A stretch of 64,000 nucleotides of DNA from an uncultured Eubacteriales bacterium (GCA_934477125.1 CAKSOL010000010.1:61568-125567), one strand, 5' to 3'; positions 51,870 through 60,340 are shown, numbered from the stretch's first letter. The notes: a model not told the origin generated them from the sequence alone. Program-made: numbers and translations.

Positions 51870-52682
51870 ATGGCAAAACTGTTATTTCCGGGGTTTAAGA
51901 GCAAGGCTCTGACCTTCAGCTACGACGATAATACAACTCAGGACAGACGGCTTACCAAAATATTCAGAAAATACGGACTTGCGGCAACCTTTAATATTAA
52001 CACCGGCTCATTCGGCAGTATCGGGCATCTGGATAATCACGGCGGATTTTACTGCGAGTATAACCGGATAAACGAAAGCGAGGCAGGCGAGCTTTACCGC
52101 GGCTTTGAGGTTGCCTCTCATACGGTCAGCCATTGCCTGCTGCCTAAGGCGGAATACTCTTTTTTTGAGTCGCAGGTTTTGGATGACTGTAAAAAAATCG
52201 GTGAGCTTTGCGGAACGCCGGCGGTTGGGATTGCGTATCCCTGCGGGAGCTATGACACGGCGACGTTAGAGCATTTGAGAAAGCTCGGAATAAGGTATGC
52301 GAGAACCATAAAGGACACGCACGGCTTTGCCCTGCCGGAGGATTTTCTGGAATGGCATCCTACCTGTCACGATCACGACCCGCTTATAAACCGGCTTACA
52401 GAGAGCTTTTTAAATGATGATGCGGACGGTCTAAGGCTTTTTTATATATGGGGTCATTCCTTTGAATTTGATAAAAACGACCGCGACCGCTGGGCTGATA
52501 TGGATTTGCTCTGCAAAACGCTTTCCGGCAGGGAAGATATATGGTATGCGACCAACCGGGAAATATGCGATTATATTACCGCTGCAAGAAGCGTTGACGG
52601 CAGTCTTGAAAATAATAACACCGATACTGATTTGTATTATGAAGCAAATGGCGAAAAAATAATACTGAAAGGGAACAGATAG
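51870..52682 (+). CDS. Polysaccharide deacetylase (NodB-fold), cytoplasmic
   Basis: This 270-residue protein belongs to the carbohydrate esterase 4 fold. The catalytic TFDDG motif appears as LTFSYDDNTTQ with both aspartates kept, the zinc-binding HxxxH as SHTVSHCLL, and motif 3 as IAYPCGSYD. A late WGHSFEF His completes the site. There is no signal peptide, unlike peptidoglycan deacetylases, so the substrate may be an intracellular oligosaccharide. ATG 51870 has AAAGGAG about ten bases upstream. It has its own promoter and terminator and converges on an alpha-galactosidase gene. Confidence 0.82.
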   Translation: MAKLLFPGFKSKALTFSYDDNTTQDRRLTKIFRKYGLAATFNINTGSFGSIGHLDNHGGFYCEYNRINESEAGELYRGFEVASHTVSHCLLPKAEYSFFESQVLDDCKKIGELCGTPAVGIAYPCGSYDTATLEHLRKLGIRYARTIKDTHGFALPEDFLEWHPTCHDHDPLINRLTESFLNDDADGLRLFYIWGHSFEFDKNDRDRWADMDLLCKTLSGREDIWYATNREICDYITAARSVDGSLENNNTDTDLYYEANGEKIILKGNR

Positions 52683-52684
52683 AT

Positions 52685-52724
52685 AAAAAATCGCAGGGTA
52701 CAGTTATTGTACTCTGCGATTTTT
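52685..52724. terminator. Bidirectional terminator between deacetylase and alpha-galactosidase
   Basis: AAAAATCGCAGGGTAC pairs with GTACTCTGCGATTTTT (one G-T pair), giving T-runs on both strands. It serves the two convergent genes. Confidence 0.88.
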
Positions 52725-52740
52725 AAACAGACAGCGTTTA

Positions 52741-54924
52741 TCAGTCCTTAGTGTATATGTTAAATGAAAACGCCTCATAATCGCCGTGACGTCCGGTTAT
52801 CGGCAGACCTATGTTCATAAGCGTATCTCCGGAAAAGCTGCACCCAAGCTCGTCAACGAAATATTCGGAATTCGGCGCAAGACCTTTAAGGTGCAGACGA
52901 ACAGTTTCCGGGTTCGGAACAGCCGATTTGAACGCAAACATAACATATGCGCGGCTTTTATCCTGCGAAACAAGCTCCCAGGAGCATTCGTTGCCGGCAA
53001 ACGGATTTTTAAGGCGGTAGAAATCCCCGTTCTGAACAAGTCCGTCAATATCGCGGTGCTTTTTAACCTGTCCGCTTATCTGCTGCTTTTCGCTGTCAGG
53101 CAGCTTGCCTATATCAAGCTCATAGCCGTAGTTACACATCTGCGCCACCTCGCCGCGTGTATGAAACGGGGTTATGCGTCCGGTCTGGTGGTTAGGAACG
53201 GCGGAAATATGAGCAACCATAGACGACGGCGGATAAACATAGCTTGTGCCGTACTGAATATAAAGTCTTTCGAGTGCGTCGGTATCGTCGCTCGTCCAGA
53301 TTTGCGGCATATAATAAAGCATTCCGAAATCGAACCGACCTCCTCCGCCTGAGCAGCCCTCAAAGAATACATTCGGGAAATCGCTCGTCAGGCGTTCCAT
53401 AAGCTCGTATACGCCGAGAATGTATCTGTGAGAATGTTCAGACTGCCGGTCAGCGGGAAGAGACTGCGAACCGTTATCGGTTATATTCCGGTTCATATCC
53501 CATTTAACATAGGAAATATCATATTTTCCGAGTATGTCGGCTACCTGAGCATAGATATTGTCGCGCACCTCGGCGCGGCTCATATCAAGCACTAACTGAT
53601 TGCGGCTTTCAACAGGCTCTCTGTCGGGGGAATGGATGCACCAATCGGGGTGCGCCCCGAAAAGCTCGCTGTCCCTCGAAATCATTTCCGGCTCGAACCA
53701 TATTCCGAATCTCATTCCGTTTTCGCGGCAGCGGCGGACAATCGGCTCAAATCCGTTCGGAAACTTATTGCGGTCAATAAACCAGTCGCCGAGGGAGGAG
53801 TCGTCCGAGTCGCGGTGACCGAACCAGCCGTCGTCCATAACGAAGGTATCAATTCCGAGTCCCTTGCAGTCGTCGATAAATTTCAGTATTTTTTCTTCAT
53901 TAAGAGAGAAATACATTGCCTCCCAGTTGTTTATAACTATCGGGTGCTTTAAATTCTTTGATGACGCTCCGAGACAGTTCCGGCAGATATTATGAAAATT
54001 ATGCGACATTCCGTTAAAGCCGGAGCTGCTGTATGTCAGCAGCGCTTCGGGAGTTATAAAGCTTTCTCCCGGCTCAAGCTTCCAGCTGAAGGTTTCGGGA
54101 TTTATTCCGAGCATCAGCCGCACAGAGCCTAATTGGCTCAGCTCCGCGCTGATTTTAAAATCTCCGCTGTAAACCAAAGCAAAGCCGTAAACTCCGCCGG
54201 AATTTTCATCTGCATTTTTTTCTGCGAGCGCCGCAAAGGGATTTAACTGATGACCGCAGGCTCCGCGTCTGCTTTCTATCGAGGTTGTACCGTGGTGAAG
54301 CGGATAACGCTCGATATGCCGCTCGCGCGCCCAGGCTCCCGAAAGCGATACCATATCGAAATCCGATTCGTCAAAATCAACCGCCGCACTCGCCGCCTTG
54401 AGCAGCCTTACTGGTGAATTGCTTTCGTTTTTAACGGTAACGCTGCGCGCAATAATGTTTTCTTCTTCAAAAACCGAATAGCTGAGTTTTGCGGAAAAGC
54501 CGCAGACATCGTCGGAAAGCTCTATTTCAAGAGTTTGAGCGCTGTCCGATACCGCGACTGTATGCGGCAGCCCGCTAAGCGCCGGCTTACCGCTTATAAT
54601 GCGGTGTCCCTTGTATTTAAGCAGGTTCACCCGAACTCCGCCGGCAGTCTCAACGCTGATTGCCGGGGAACGGAAATCTCCGGTTCCGAAAGCCGAATAC
54701 TCCTGATTGAGGTTATCAAGCGAGGCGTCGGAATCACCTAACATAAGTCTCGGACTGAATGAGCTGACGGCATATGTATGCTGCAAAAGGTCGGAATTTT
54801 CGCCGGCAGCCTTTGCGCCGTAGTAAATATGCTCCGGCGTTCCGTTAGGCAGTATGCGGAATATATAGCTTGTGTTTTCGGTGCTCAGCACAAATTTATT
54901 TTCTTTTTCAAAAAACTGTATCAT
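52741..54924 (-). CDS. Alpha-galactosidase (GH36)
   Basis: This 727-residue cytoplasmic enzyme releases terminal alpha-1,6-galactose from raffinose-type sugars or galactomannan fragments. GH36 hallmarks include VINNWEAMYFSLNEEKIL, FVMDDGWFGHRDSDDSSLGDW (split), the nucleophile Asp in YVKWDMNRNITD and the acid/base Asp in IWTSDDTDALER, plus FEGCSGGGGRFD. Length fits the AgaA/RafA-type group I enzymes. Unusually, its ATG overlaps the stop of the RNase gene mrnC by four bases. It is thus translated from the obgE-mrnC operon rather than a sugar operon. The GGAGG site sits inside mrnC. Confidence 0.93.
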   Translation of the reverse strand: MIQFFEKENKFVLSTENTSYIFRILPNGTPEHIYYGAKAAGENSDLLQHTYAVSSFSPRLMLGDSDASLDNLNQEYSAFGTGDFRSPAISVETAGGVRVNLLKYKGHRIISGKPALSGLPHTVAVSDSAQTLEIELSDDVCGFSAKLSYSVFEEENIIARSVTVKNESNSPVRLLKAASAAVDFDESDFDMVSLSGAWARERHIERYPLHHGTTSIESRRGACGHQLNPFAALAEKNADENSGGVYGFALVYSGDFKISAELSQLGSVRLMLGINPETFSWKLEPGESFITPEALLTYSSSGFNGMSHNFHNICRNCLGASSKNLKHPIVINNWEAMYFSLNEEKILKFIDDCKGLGIDTFVMDDGWFGHRDSDDSSLGDWFIDRNKFPNGFEPIVRRCRENGMRFGIWFEPEMISRDSELFGAHPDWCIHSPDREPVESRNQLVLDMSRAEVRDNIYAQVADILGKYDISYVKWDMNRNITDNGSQSLPADRQSEHSHRYILGVYELMERLTSDFPNVFFEGCSGGGGRFDFGMLYYMPQIWTSDDTDALERLYIQYGTSYVYPPSSMVAHISAVPNHQTGRITPFHTRGEVAQMCNYGYELDIGKLPDSEKQQISGQVKKHRDIDGLVQNGDFYRLKNPFAGNECSWELVSQDKSRAYVMFAFKSAVPNPETVRLHLKGLAPNSEYFVDELGCSFSGDTLMNIGLPITGRHGDYEAFSFNIYTKD

Positions 54925-55355
54925 TTCTGACCTCCGGAGGGTATTTTAGCGTTTTCGTCAAACATATTGCGGAACAGCTCCTCGGCGCGATTTGTCTGTC
55001 CCGAAAGATAAAGATAGCCAAACAGCGCCTCAAGACCGGTCGCCGTGTGATATTCCGCGCAGGACGCATTTTTGGGAACATTGCCCGTATGGAAATTACG
55101 CCCTCTTTTAAAGATGTTGGATTCTTCTTCGCGAAGCAGCGGCTCAATGCGGTGAAACGCTTCGCTTTGCGCCGCCGCGCTTACATATCCTACTGAAAGC
55201 CTGTGCAGCTCGCCGGACGTTCTGTCCCGGTCGGATAAATGCGTTCTGACAAGCAGACTGTAATACGCGTCCCCTACAAACGCCAGCACAGAGGGATTTT
55301 TTGAGAATCTCTCCGGCGCTTGTGAATATTGAGGTGTATATACATTTTCACTCAT
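54921..55355 (-). CDS. mrnC: Mini-ribonuclease III
   Basis: This 144-residue protein has only the RNase III catalytic domain without a double-stranded RNA binding domain, the definition of Mini-III. It has NPSVLAFVGDAYYSLLVRTHL (split), with the conserved Asp, and the late ATGLEALFGYLYLSG with acidic metal ligands. In B. subtilis the enzyme matures 23S rRNA. It overlaps obgE by four bases upstream and the alpha-galactosidase by four bases downstream, so three genes are translationally chained. Confidence 0.9.
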   Translation of the reverse strand: MSENVYTPQYSQAPERFSKNPSVLAFVGDAYYSLLVRTHLSDRDRTSGELHRLSVGYVSAAAQSEAFHRIEPLLREEESNIFKRGRNFHTGNVPKNASCAEYHTATGLEALFGYLYLSGQTNRAEELFRNMFDENAKIPSGGQK

Positions 55356-56626
55356 AGCACAAATTCAAATTCAACGTCGTAAACGCATACGGTGTCGCCC
55401 TCGTGAATACCGCTCTTTTCAAGCGCGTCTATAATACCGCTTGAACGGAGAACACGCTCAAAATACTGCAAAGACTCGTAATCGTCCGGGTCAACGGTAT
55501 TCATAACCTCCATAAGCCAGGGAGCGTCCTCAACAAAATATACACCGTCGCAGCAGCGGATATTAAAGCTGCGTTTTTGCGGAGCGGTGAAATCCTCAGC
55601 CGGCTTTTCCTCCGGCTCATAACGCAAAATCGGCGGCAGCTTGGCAAGCTCGGCTGCAACATAGTTTATGAGCGGGGCAGTACCCTCCGCAATAGCAGCC
55701 ATAACCGGGAAGAAACGGTAGCCGAGGTTTTCAAAATATTTTTGCAGCCGCTCGACCTCGCTTTCCTCGGTAAGGTCGCATTTATTTCCGACGATTATCT
55801 GCGGCCGTTTTGAAAGCTCGGGATTAAACGAAGTAAGCTCGCGGTTTATTGCGTTAAAATCCTCTATCGGGTCGCGTCCCTCACTGCCTGATACATCCAG
55901 TACGTGCAGCAGCATACGGCAGCGTTCTATATGCCTGAGAAATTCGTGCCCCAGACCGACGCCCTCGCCCGCGCCCTCAATAAGACCCGGAATATCCGCC
56001 ATAACAAACGAGCTGCCCTCTCCGAGACGAACGACTCCGAGAACAGGGGTCAGCGTAGTGAAATGATAATTTGCAATCTTCGGCTTTGCTTCGCTGACAA
56101 CCGAAATCAAGGTTGACTTTCCGACATTCGGAAAGCCTATAAGCCCGACATCGGCAAGCAGCTTGAGCTCAAGCGTAACATCCACCTCCTCGCCGGGGTT
56201 GCCGTTTTTGGCAAAACGCGGAACCTGACGGGTTGCGGTTGCAAAGTGCATATTTCCCCAGCCGCCGTTTCCGCCCTTCGCTATAACAACAGGCTCGCCG
56301 TCCGAAATATCGGCGATTATGCGCCCGGTTTCGGTTTCCTTAACGAGAGTTCCGCGCGGAACATATATGATTAAATCCTTGGCGCTTTTCCCGGTGCAGC
56401 GTGAGGCGCCGCCGTTTTGACCTGCCTCGGCGCAGTATTTCCGCTTATAGCGAAAATCAGCCAGAGTTGAAAGATTGTCGTCCGCCTGGAAAATAATATT
56501 TCCGCCGCGTCCGCCGTCACCGCCGTCCGGTCCTCCTGCGGCAACATATTTCTCCCTGTGAAAGGAGACTGCGCCGTTACCGCCGTTTCCGGCTTTAAGA
56601 TGTATTTTTGCAATGTCAACAAACAT
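55352..56626 (-). CDS. obgE: GTPase ObgE/CgtA, ribosome assembly
   Basis: This 424-residue protein has the three Obg parts. The glycine-rich Obg fold (about 1-158) starts MFVDIAKIHLKAGNGGNGAV, a GTPase domain (about 159-330) has GFPNVGKST, DIPGLIEGA and NKCDL, and a C-terminal OCT domain is about 345-424. It binds the 50S subunit and links ribosome assembly to growth and stress. It follows two small DUF2007-like genes by two bases and overlaps mrnC. A location next to the rplU-rpmA operon is the usual arrangement in Firmicutes. Confidence 0.96.
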   Translation of the reverse strand: MFVDIAKIHLKAGNGGNGAVSFHREKYVAAGGPDGGDGGRGGNIIFQADDNLSTLADFRYKRKYCAEAGQNGGASRCTGKSAKDLIIYVPRGTLVKETETGRIIADISDGEPVVIAKGGNGGWGNMHFATATRQVPRFAKNGNPGEEVDVTLELKLLADVGLIGFPNVGKSTLISVVSEAKPKIANYHFTTLTPVLGVVRLGEGSSFVMADIPGLIEGAGEGVGLGHEFLRHIERCRMLLHVLDVSGSEGRDPIEDFNAINRELTSFNPELSKRPQIIVGNKCDLTEESEVERLQKYFENLGYRFFPVMAAIAEGTAPLINYVAAELAKLPPILRYEPEEKPAEDFTAPQKRSFNIRCCDGVYFVEDAPWLMEVMNTVDPDDYESLQYFERVLRSSGIIDALEKSGIHEGDTVCVYDVEFEFVL

Positions 56627-56628
56627 AA

Positions 56629-56922
56629 TTATTCACCCTCGGAGGTATCTCCTGCGTCAGATTCAAAATACGCGCGGTAAAGCTCAGCGGCGCGCTCGTA
56701 ATCCTCGTTGTTTACATAAATACTGTCCGATACAAGCAAGCCGCCCGTCAGTATTTTTATATAGCCGCCGGCTCCGGGCTGGCTGCAAATAAACGGTATT
56801 CCGTTATCCCGCAGTATCTCCTGAAAAATTCCCGCCGCAATGCTGTCGTCTATGCAGGCAACAAGGCGCTGACCGTCCGGTGCCTGCTCTTTCCGCTCTT
56901 TTTTCCTTCCCCAAAGCTTCAT
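56629..56922 (-). CDS. DUF2007-like small protein
   Basis: This 97-residue protein has a single DUF2007-type alpha/beta domain: VACIDDSIAAGIFQEILRDNGIPF (split), then ILTGGLLVSDSIYVNNEDYERAAELYRAYF. These small domains are described as putative signal-transducing or ligand-binding modules with unknown ligands. It lies three bases after a longer homologue and two bases before obgE. The first domains of the two neighbours are clearly related (DxxxAxIFQEIL..NGIPF), which points to a tandem duplication. The function is unknown. Confidence 0.68.
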   Translation of the reverse strand: MKLWGRKKERKEQAPDGQRLVACIDDSIAAGIFQEILRDNGIPFICSQPGAGGYIKILTGGLLVSDSIYVNNEDYERAAELYRAYFESDAGDTSEGE

Positions 56923-56925
56923 TTA

Positions 56926-57336
56926 TTATTCCTCGTTTTCCCCGTCCGCGCCGCTGTCCGAATCCTCAAATTCATATTCGTCAAACTCCGGCTCGGAATT
57001 TAAAACTTCCTCGTAAAGCTGCTGAGCGCGCTCAAGATTGCTTTCGTCAACAAAAATATCCTCCGCAACAAATCCGCCGCCGAAAAGAAGCTTCATAGAG
57101 GAGTCCGGCTCAGTTTCGCCGCTCGAAAAGGGAATACCGTTTTCCTTGAGAATATCCCTGTATATTTCCGCCGTAACAACATCCTCAACCGAGGCTGCAA
57201 GCACCGGATTTTCGATAACGATTTCAATTTCCTCCGCCGATTCTTCCGTTTCTCCGGAAATAAGCTCGGCTCCGCAAACCGGGCAAAGCTCGGCGCTGTC
57301 CTCACATTCCGCTGCGCATACATGGCATATCTTCAT
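56926..57336 (-). CDS. Zinc-ribbon plus DUF2007-like protein
   Basis: This 136-residue acidic protein starts with a four-cysteine ribbon (CHVCAAECEDSAELCPVCGAEL). A DUF2007-like domain follows (about 45-115: VEDVVTAEIYRDILKENGIPF, LFGGGFVAEDIFVDESNLERA). Its C-terminus is strongly acidic (EFDEYEFEDSDSG). It probably heads the minus-strand operon with the paralogue at 56629 and obgE, since a terminator separates it from rpmA upstream. A role in sensing or regulation near the ribosome assembly genes is only a guess from position. Confidence 0.7.
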   Translation of the reverse strand: MKICHVCAAECEDSAELCPVCGAELISGETEESAEEIEIVIENPVLAASVEDVVTAEIYRDILKENGIPFSSGETEPDSSMKLLFGGGFVAEDIFVDESNLERAQQLYEEVLNSEPEFDEYEFEDSDSGADGENEE

Positions 57337-57401
57337 AATAAGCTCCTCCTTTAAGGAAATTATACCCGGAAATCAAGCTCCGGAAACATATAACTGAATA
57401 T

Positions 57402-57432
57402 AAAAAAACCGGGCAAACTTAACGCCGCCCGG
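57402..57432 (-). terminator. Terminator after rpmA
   Basis: On the minus strand CCGGGC pairs with GCCCGG across a 12-base loop and is followed by seven T residues, 13 bases past the rpmA stop. It separates the rplU operon from the obgE operon. Confidence 0.82.
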
Positions 57433-57444
57433 ATATTGCTTTTT

Positions 57445-57729
57445 TTACTGTTCCGCAGCGTAGATGCTGACCTGCTTGCGGTCCTTGCCGAGACGCTCGA
57501 ACTTAACCTTACCGTCTATCAAGGCGAACAGGGTATCATCCGATCCGCGGCCTACGTTGTTGCCGGCGTGAATGTGAGTTCCTCTCTGGCGGACAAGAAT
57601 GTTGCCTGCGAGAACGAACTGACCGTCCGCACGCTTAACGCCGAGACGCTTTGCTTCGCTGTCTCTGCCGTTCTTTGTTGAACCCATTCCCTTTTTATGG
57701 GCAAAAAGCTGAATGTTTATCTTTAACAT
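57445..57729 (-). CDS. rpmA: 50S ribosomal protein L27 with cleavable N-terminus
   Basis: This 94-residue protein has the L27 core AHKKGMGSTKNGRDSEAKRLG (split at the final residue) preceded by a nine-residue extension MLKINIQLF. In Firmicutes this extension is removed after the aromatic Phe by the protease Prp, exposing the N-terminus that reaches the peptidyl-transferase centre. The cleavage context (QLF then AHKKG) matches that rule. prp is the next gene upstream, three bases away. Expected location is the large ribosomal subunit. Confidence 0.97.
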   Translation of the reverse strand: MLKINIQLFAHKKGMGSTKNGRDSEAKRLGVKRADGQFVLAGNILVRQRGTHIHAGNNVGRGSDDTLFALIDGKVKFERLGKDRKQVSIYAAEQ

Positions 57730-57732
57730 TAT

Positions 57733-58050
57733 CTACACCTCCGTGATAATCCGTATTCTTTCGGGATATTGCTGCTGTAATTGCCCGATGTGCAAATATA
57801 ACCCCTTTATCAGCTTGGAAGCTGCTTTGTCGGGAGCTTTCAGCATAAGGGTAAAATATGCGTCGCTGATATCAATATCACATTCGGCGGAAAAAACCTC
57901 CGTCAATGTGTTGGCTGTAAGATATAAAGCCGAAGAAACAGCGGAGCAAACAATTTTCCCCTCATCATCATCGCAATCGGCAGAGCTGTGTCCTTCGGCG
58001 GAAAAACCGGTAAATTCGGAAACTCCGCCCTTAAAGCTGAATGTAGTCAT
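57733..58050 (-). CDS. prp: Ribosomal-processing cysteine protease Prp
   Basis: This 105-residue protein has the Prp catalytic pattern: His21 in EGHSSAD and Cys35 in GKIVCSAVSSALY. It removes the N-terminal extension of L27, which is encoded by the next gene and has the matching site. It is placed between rplU and rpmA, the standard order in Firmicutes, and its first codon touches the rplU stop. Prp is essential in organisms whose L27 carries the extension. Confidence 0.94.
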   Translation of the reverse strand: MTTFSFKGGVSEFTGFSAEGHSSADCDDDEGKIVCSAVSSALYLTANTLTEVFSAECDIDISDAYFTLMLKAPDKAASKLIKGLYLHIGQLQQQYPERIRIITEV

Positions 58051-58355
58051 CAGCCGATTTCGTTGATCTGTACTTTTGTATAGGGCTGTCTGTGTCCCAT
58101 TTTGCGGGAGCTGCTCTTTTTGGGCTTATAGGTAAAAACAGTAACCTTTTTGCCCTTGCCGTTCTTTAAAACGGTTCCCTTAACGAAAGCATCCTTAACA
58201 TAGGGCTTGCCGACCTTGAGAGTCTTATCGCTTACGGCAATAACCTTGTCAAAGGTAATCTCCTCGTCTGCCTGAGCGTTGAGCTTCTCAACGAAAATAA
58301 CATCTCCGTTTTGAACACGGTACTGCTTTCCGCCTGTTTCGATAATTGCGTACAT
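58050..58355 (-). CDS. rplU: 50S ribosomal protein L21
   Basis: This 101-residue protein starts MYAIIETGGKQYRVQNGDVI and ends with the RKMGHRQPYTKVQINEI pattern, both standard for L21, which binds 23S rRNA in the large subunit. It leads the rplU-prp-rpmA operon. A leader of about 90 bases upstream resembles the known L21 autoregulatory leader, so excess L21 may shut off its own operon. A consensus promoter lies further upstream. Confidence 0.97.
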   Translation of the reverse strand: MYAIIETGGKQYRVQNGDVIFVEKLNAQADEEITFDKVIAVSDKTLKVGKPYVKDAFVKGTVLKNGKGKKVTVFTYKPKKSSSRKMGHRQPYTKVQINEIG

Positions 58356-58446
58356 TTTTCTTTACACCTGCCTGAATTTACAGTCTCGCTACTCGAAGGC
58401 GCGTACCCCAAAAAGGCACAACTTAAAAAGCCCACAGTATGCGGCT
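58356..58446 (-). promoter_or_regulatory. Probable L21 leader RNA
   Basis: The transcript between the promoter and rplU contains the stretch GTGGGCTTTTTAAGTTGTGCC and then TTTTTGGGGTACG, which I recall as typical of the ribosomal protein L21 leader found in Firmicutes. Such leaders bind the ribosomal protein and control the operon. The match is from memory; a covariance search would settle it. Confidence 0.6.
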
Positions 58447-58451
58447 TGATT

Positions 58452-58480
58452 ATTGTAGCATAAACCGGGCTGCTTGTCAA
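58452..58480 (-). promoter_or_regulatory. Promoter of the rplU operon
   Basis: On the minus strand TTGACA (58475-58480) and TACAAT (58452-58457) have a 17-base spacer. Confidence 0.82.
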
Positions 58481-58555
58481 GCATTTTCTGTTCTGCGGAA
58501 CAATCCGGCAGACCCGGTTTATTACCTCTTATATATAAATATATGAAACGCTTTA

Positions 58556-60004
58556 TCAGTGCGTAAGGAAAAACATTGCAATAAACAGGGCGGTTATAAC
58601 CCATGTGCCGATTTTGATTTCCTTTATTTTGCCGCAGAACGCCTTTATAACAACATACGAAAGCAGACCGAAAGCTATTCCGTATGATATATTATATGTA
58701 AACGGCATCATGGCAACCGTAAGGAAAGCCGGAACGGAAACCGAAATATCGCTCCAATCAATATCCCTGACGCTGCCTATCATAAGAACGCCTACATATA
58801 TAAGCGCGGCGCCGTAGGCGTAAGACGGAATAAGCTTTGCAATCGGAGCAAAGAAAAGGGCGACGGCAAAAGCAGCCGAAGTAACAAGAGATGTAATTCC
58901 GGTTTTTCCGCCTGCGGCAACGCCGGCTGAGGATTCAACAAAGGTTGTAACCGTGGATGTTCCGAGTACCGAGCCGGTGCAGGTGGCAACGGCGTCCGCC
59001 ATCATGGCTTTGTTCATATTCGGAACCTCAAGCTCGCCGTTTTCGCCTTTAACCAGCAAATCGCCGCTGCGGCAGGCGCCGTACAGCGTTCCGAGCGTGT
59101 CGAACATATCAACCATACAAAAGGCAAGAGCTGTCGTTATAAACAGGATAACGAGCCCTCCGACGGAGTGACCGTCGGCACTCAGGTATGCCGAGAAATC
59201 AAATCCCTCGGTAAATACCTTGCCGAACGATTCGGAGGCAAAGGCGGAGAACGGCTTCAAGGGATTGAACGAAAGGCTTTCGGCAAATCCGTTATAAAAT
59301 CCTTTTACCGTAAAGCCGAGGAGATAATAAAGTCCCGTTCCGCCGAGTATTCCCCAAAGAATTGAGCCTTTGACCTTTCTGTAAGATAAAACCGCTATAA
59401 GCAGAAGGGAAAACACCGCAACTATGAGCGGCATAACCGCGCCCCAGCTTGCATTTCCGAGAAGATTGAAGGATGCCAGCGTAACTCCGGTCGATTCGCT
59501 CGGAATAACGAGCTTTGCGTCCTGAAGTCCCAAAAAGGCAATAAACAAACCTATTCCCGCCGGTATAGCTGCCTTGACAACGGGCGGAATGGCGTCAAAT
59601 ATAACCTTTCTCAGTCCGGTGGCGGTCAGAAGAACAAAAATAATTCCGTCAAGCAATACAAACACAAGAGCGTTTGCGTATGAGAAACCGAGCGTCAGGC
59701 AGACCGTATACACGAAGAATGCGTTAAGCCCCATTCCCGGTGCCTGTGCAAGCGGAAGATTTGATAAAAGACCTATAAGCACCGTTCCTATAACGGCTGA
59801 GAGGGCTGTCGTGACATACATAGCGTCAAACGATACCGTTCCGAGTGTCGCAAACATTCCGGAGTTTACAATAAGAATGTAAGCCATGGCAAGGAAGGTG
59901 GTTAGACCTGCAATCACCTCTGTTTTCATAGATGACCCCATTTGGGTGTAATGAAATTTTCTGTCCCAGAATGAAGTGCTTTTGCTTACGTCGCTGCTTT
60001 TCAT
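58556..60004 (-). CDS. NCS2-family purine permease (AzgA/PbuG-like)
   Basis: This protein of about 482 residues has at least twelve membrane helices. The AzgA-branch motifs include MKTEVIAGLTTFLAMAYIL, QAPGMGLNAFFVYTV, DAIPPVVKAAIPAGIGLFIA and CMVDMFDTLGTLYG. It imports hypoxanthine, guanine or adenine with protons. The start at 60004 was chosen because GAAAGGAAAT lies just upstream; a longer frame runs through the leader and promoter and is not real. In Firmicutes these genes usually follow a purine riboswitch, but the leader here does not match that aptamer. It is monocistronic. Confidence 0.9.
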   Translation of the reverse strand: MKSSDVSKSTSFWDRKFHYTQMGSSMKTEVIAGLTTFLAMAYILIVNSGMFATLGTVSFDAMYVTTALSAVIGTVLIGLLSNLPLAQAPGMGLNAFFVYTVCLTLGFSYANALVFVLLDGIIFVLLTATGLRKVIFDAIPPVVKAAIPAGIGLFIAFLGLQDAKLVIPSESTGVTLASFNLLGNASWGAVMPLIVAVFSLLLIAVLSYRKVKGSILWGILGGTGLYYLLGFTVKGFYNGFAESLSFNPLKPFSAFASESFGKVFTEGFDFSAYLSADGHSVGGLVILFITTALAFCMVDMFDTLGTLYGACRSGDLLVKGENGELEVPNMNKAMMADAVATCTGSVLGTSTVTTFVESSAGVAAGGKTGITSLVTSAAFAVALFFAPIAKLIPSYAYGAALIYVGVLMIGSVRDIDWSDISVSVPAFLTVAMMPFTYNISYGIAFGLLSYVVIKAFCGKIKEIKIGTWVITALFIAMFFLTH

Positions 60005-60131
60005 AAATAAATTTCCTTTCTTTTTACAATATCCCTTTAATGCAAAAGTAAGGACACACTTATCTGCGGGATAAATGTGTCCGGACAGCTGGCTCAAAAC
60101 AGTCGTCATTAAACCGACGGTTTCAAAGACG
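60005..60131 (-). promoter_or_regulatory. Long leader of the purine permease with a strong hairpin
   Basis: Downstream of the promoter at 60138-60166 the transcript has about 127 untranslated bases. They hold a hairpin GGACACATTTA/TAAGTGTGTCC (60052-60062 with 60072-60082 on the plus strand) and smaller stems around AAACCGTCGGTTT. No purine riboswitch consensus is seen, and no T-run follows the hairpin. A different control element is possible. Confidence 0.45.
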
Positions 60132-60137
60132 AAAGTA

Positions 60138-60166
60138 ATTTTATCATAGTAATAATGTATTGTCAA
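60138..60166 (-). promoter_or_regulatory. Promoter of the purine permease gene
   Basis: On the minus strand TTGACA (60161-60166) and TAAAAT (60138-60143) have a 17-base spacer. Confidence 0.75.
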
Positions 60167-60222
60167 GTCCGTCCGCGTTTTTTGCGAATTGTTTGCCGGA
60201 AATAATAATTCTGAAAAAACAC

Positions 60223-60251
60223 TTGACTTTTTGTTCGCGTGCGTGTAAAAT
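60223..60251 (+). promoter_or_regulatory. Promoter of tRNA-Ala
   Basis: TTGACT (60223-60228) and TAAAAT (60246-60251) are 17 bases apart, 14 bases before the tRNA. Confidence 0.78.
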
Positions 60252-60264
60252 GATTAAAGCTTAT

Positions 60265-60340
60265 GGGGGCGTAGCTCAGCTGGGAGAGCGTACGGTTCGC
60301 ATCCGTAAGGTCGAGAGTTCGATCCTCTTCGTCTCCACCA
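60265..60340 (+). tRNA. tRNA-Ala (anticodon CGC)
   Basis: The 76-base cloverleaf includes an encoded CCA. Acceptor strand GGGGGCG pairs with CGTCTCC and contains the G3-U70 wobble that identifies alanine tRNA. The anticodon loop TTCGCAT reads CGC, which decodes GCG. A terminator follows directly, so it is transcribed alone. Confidence 0.95.

Noticed and set aside
60005..60131. Purine riboswitch in the permease leader
   Set aside because: The conserved junction and loop-loop bases of the purine aptamer are not present.
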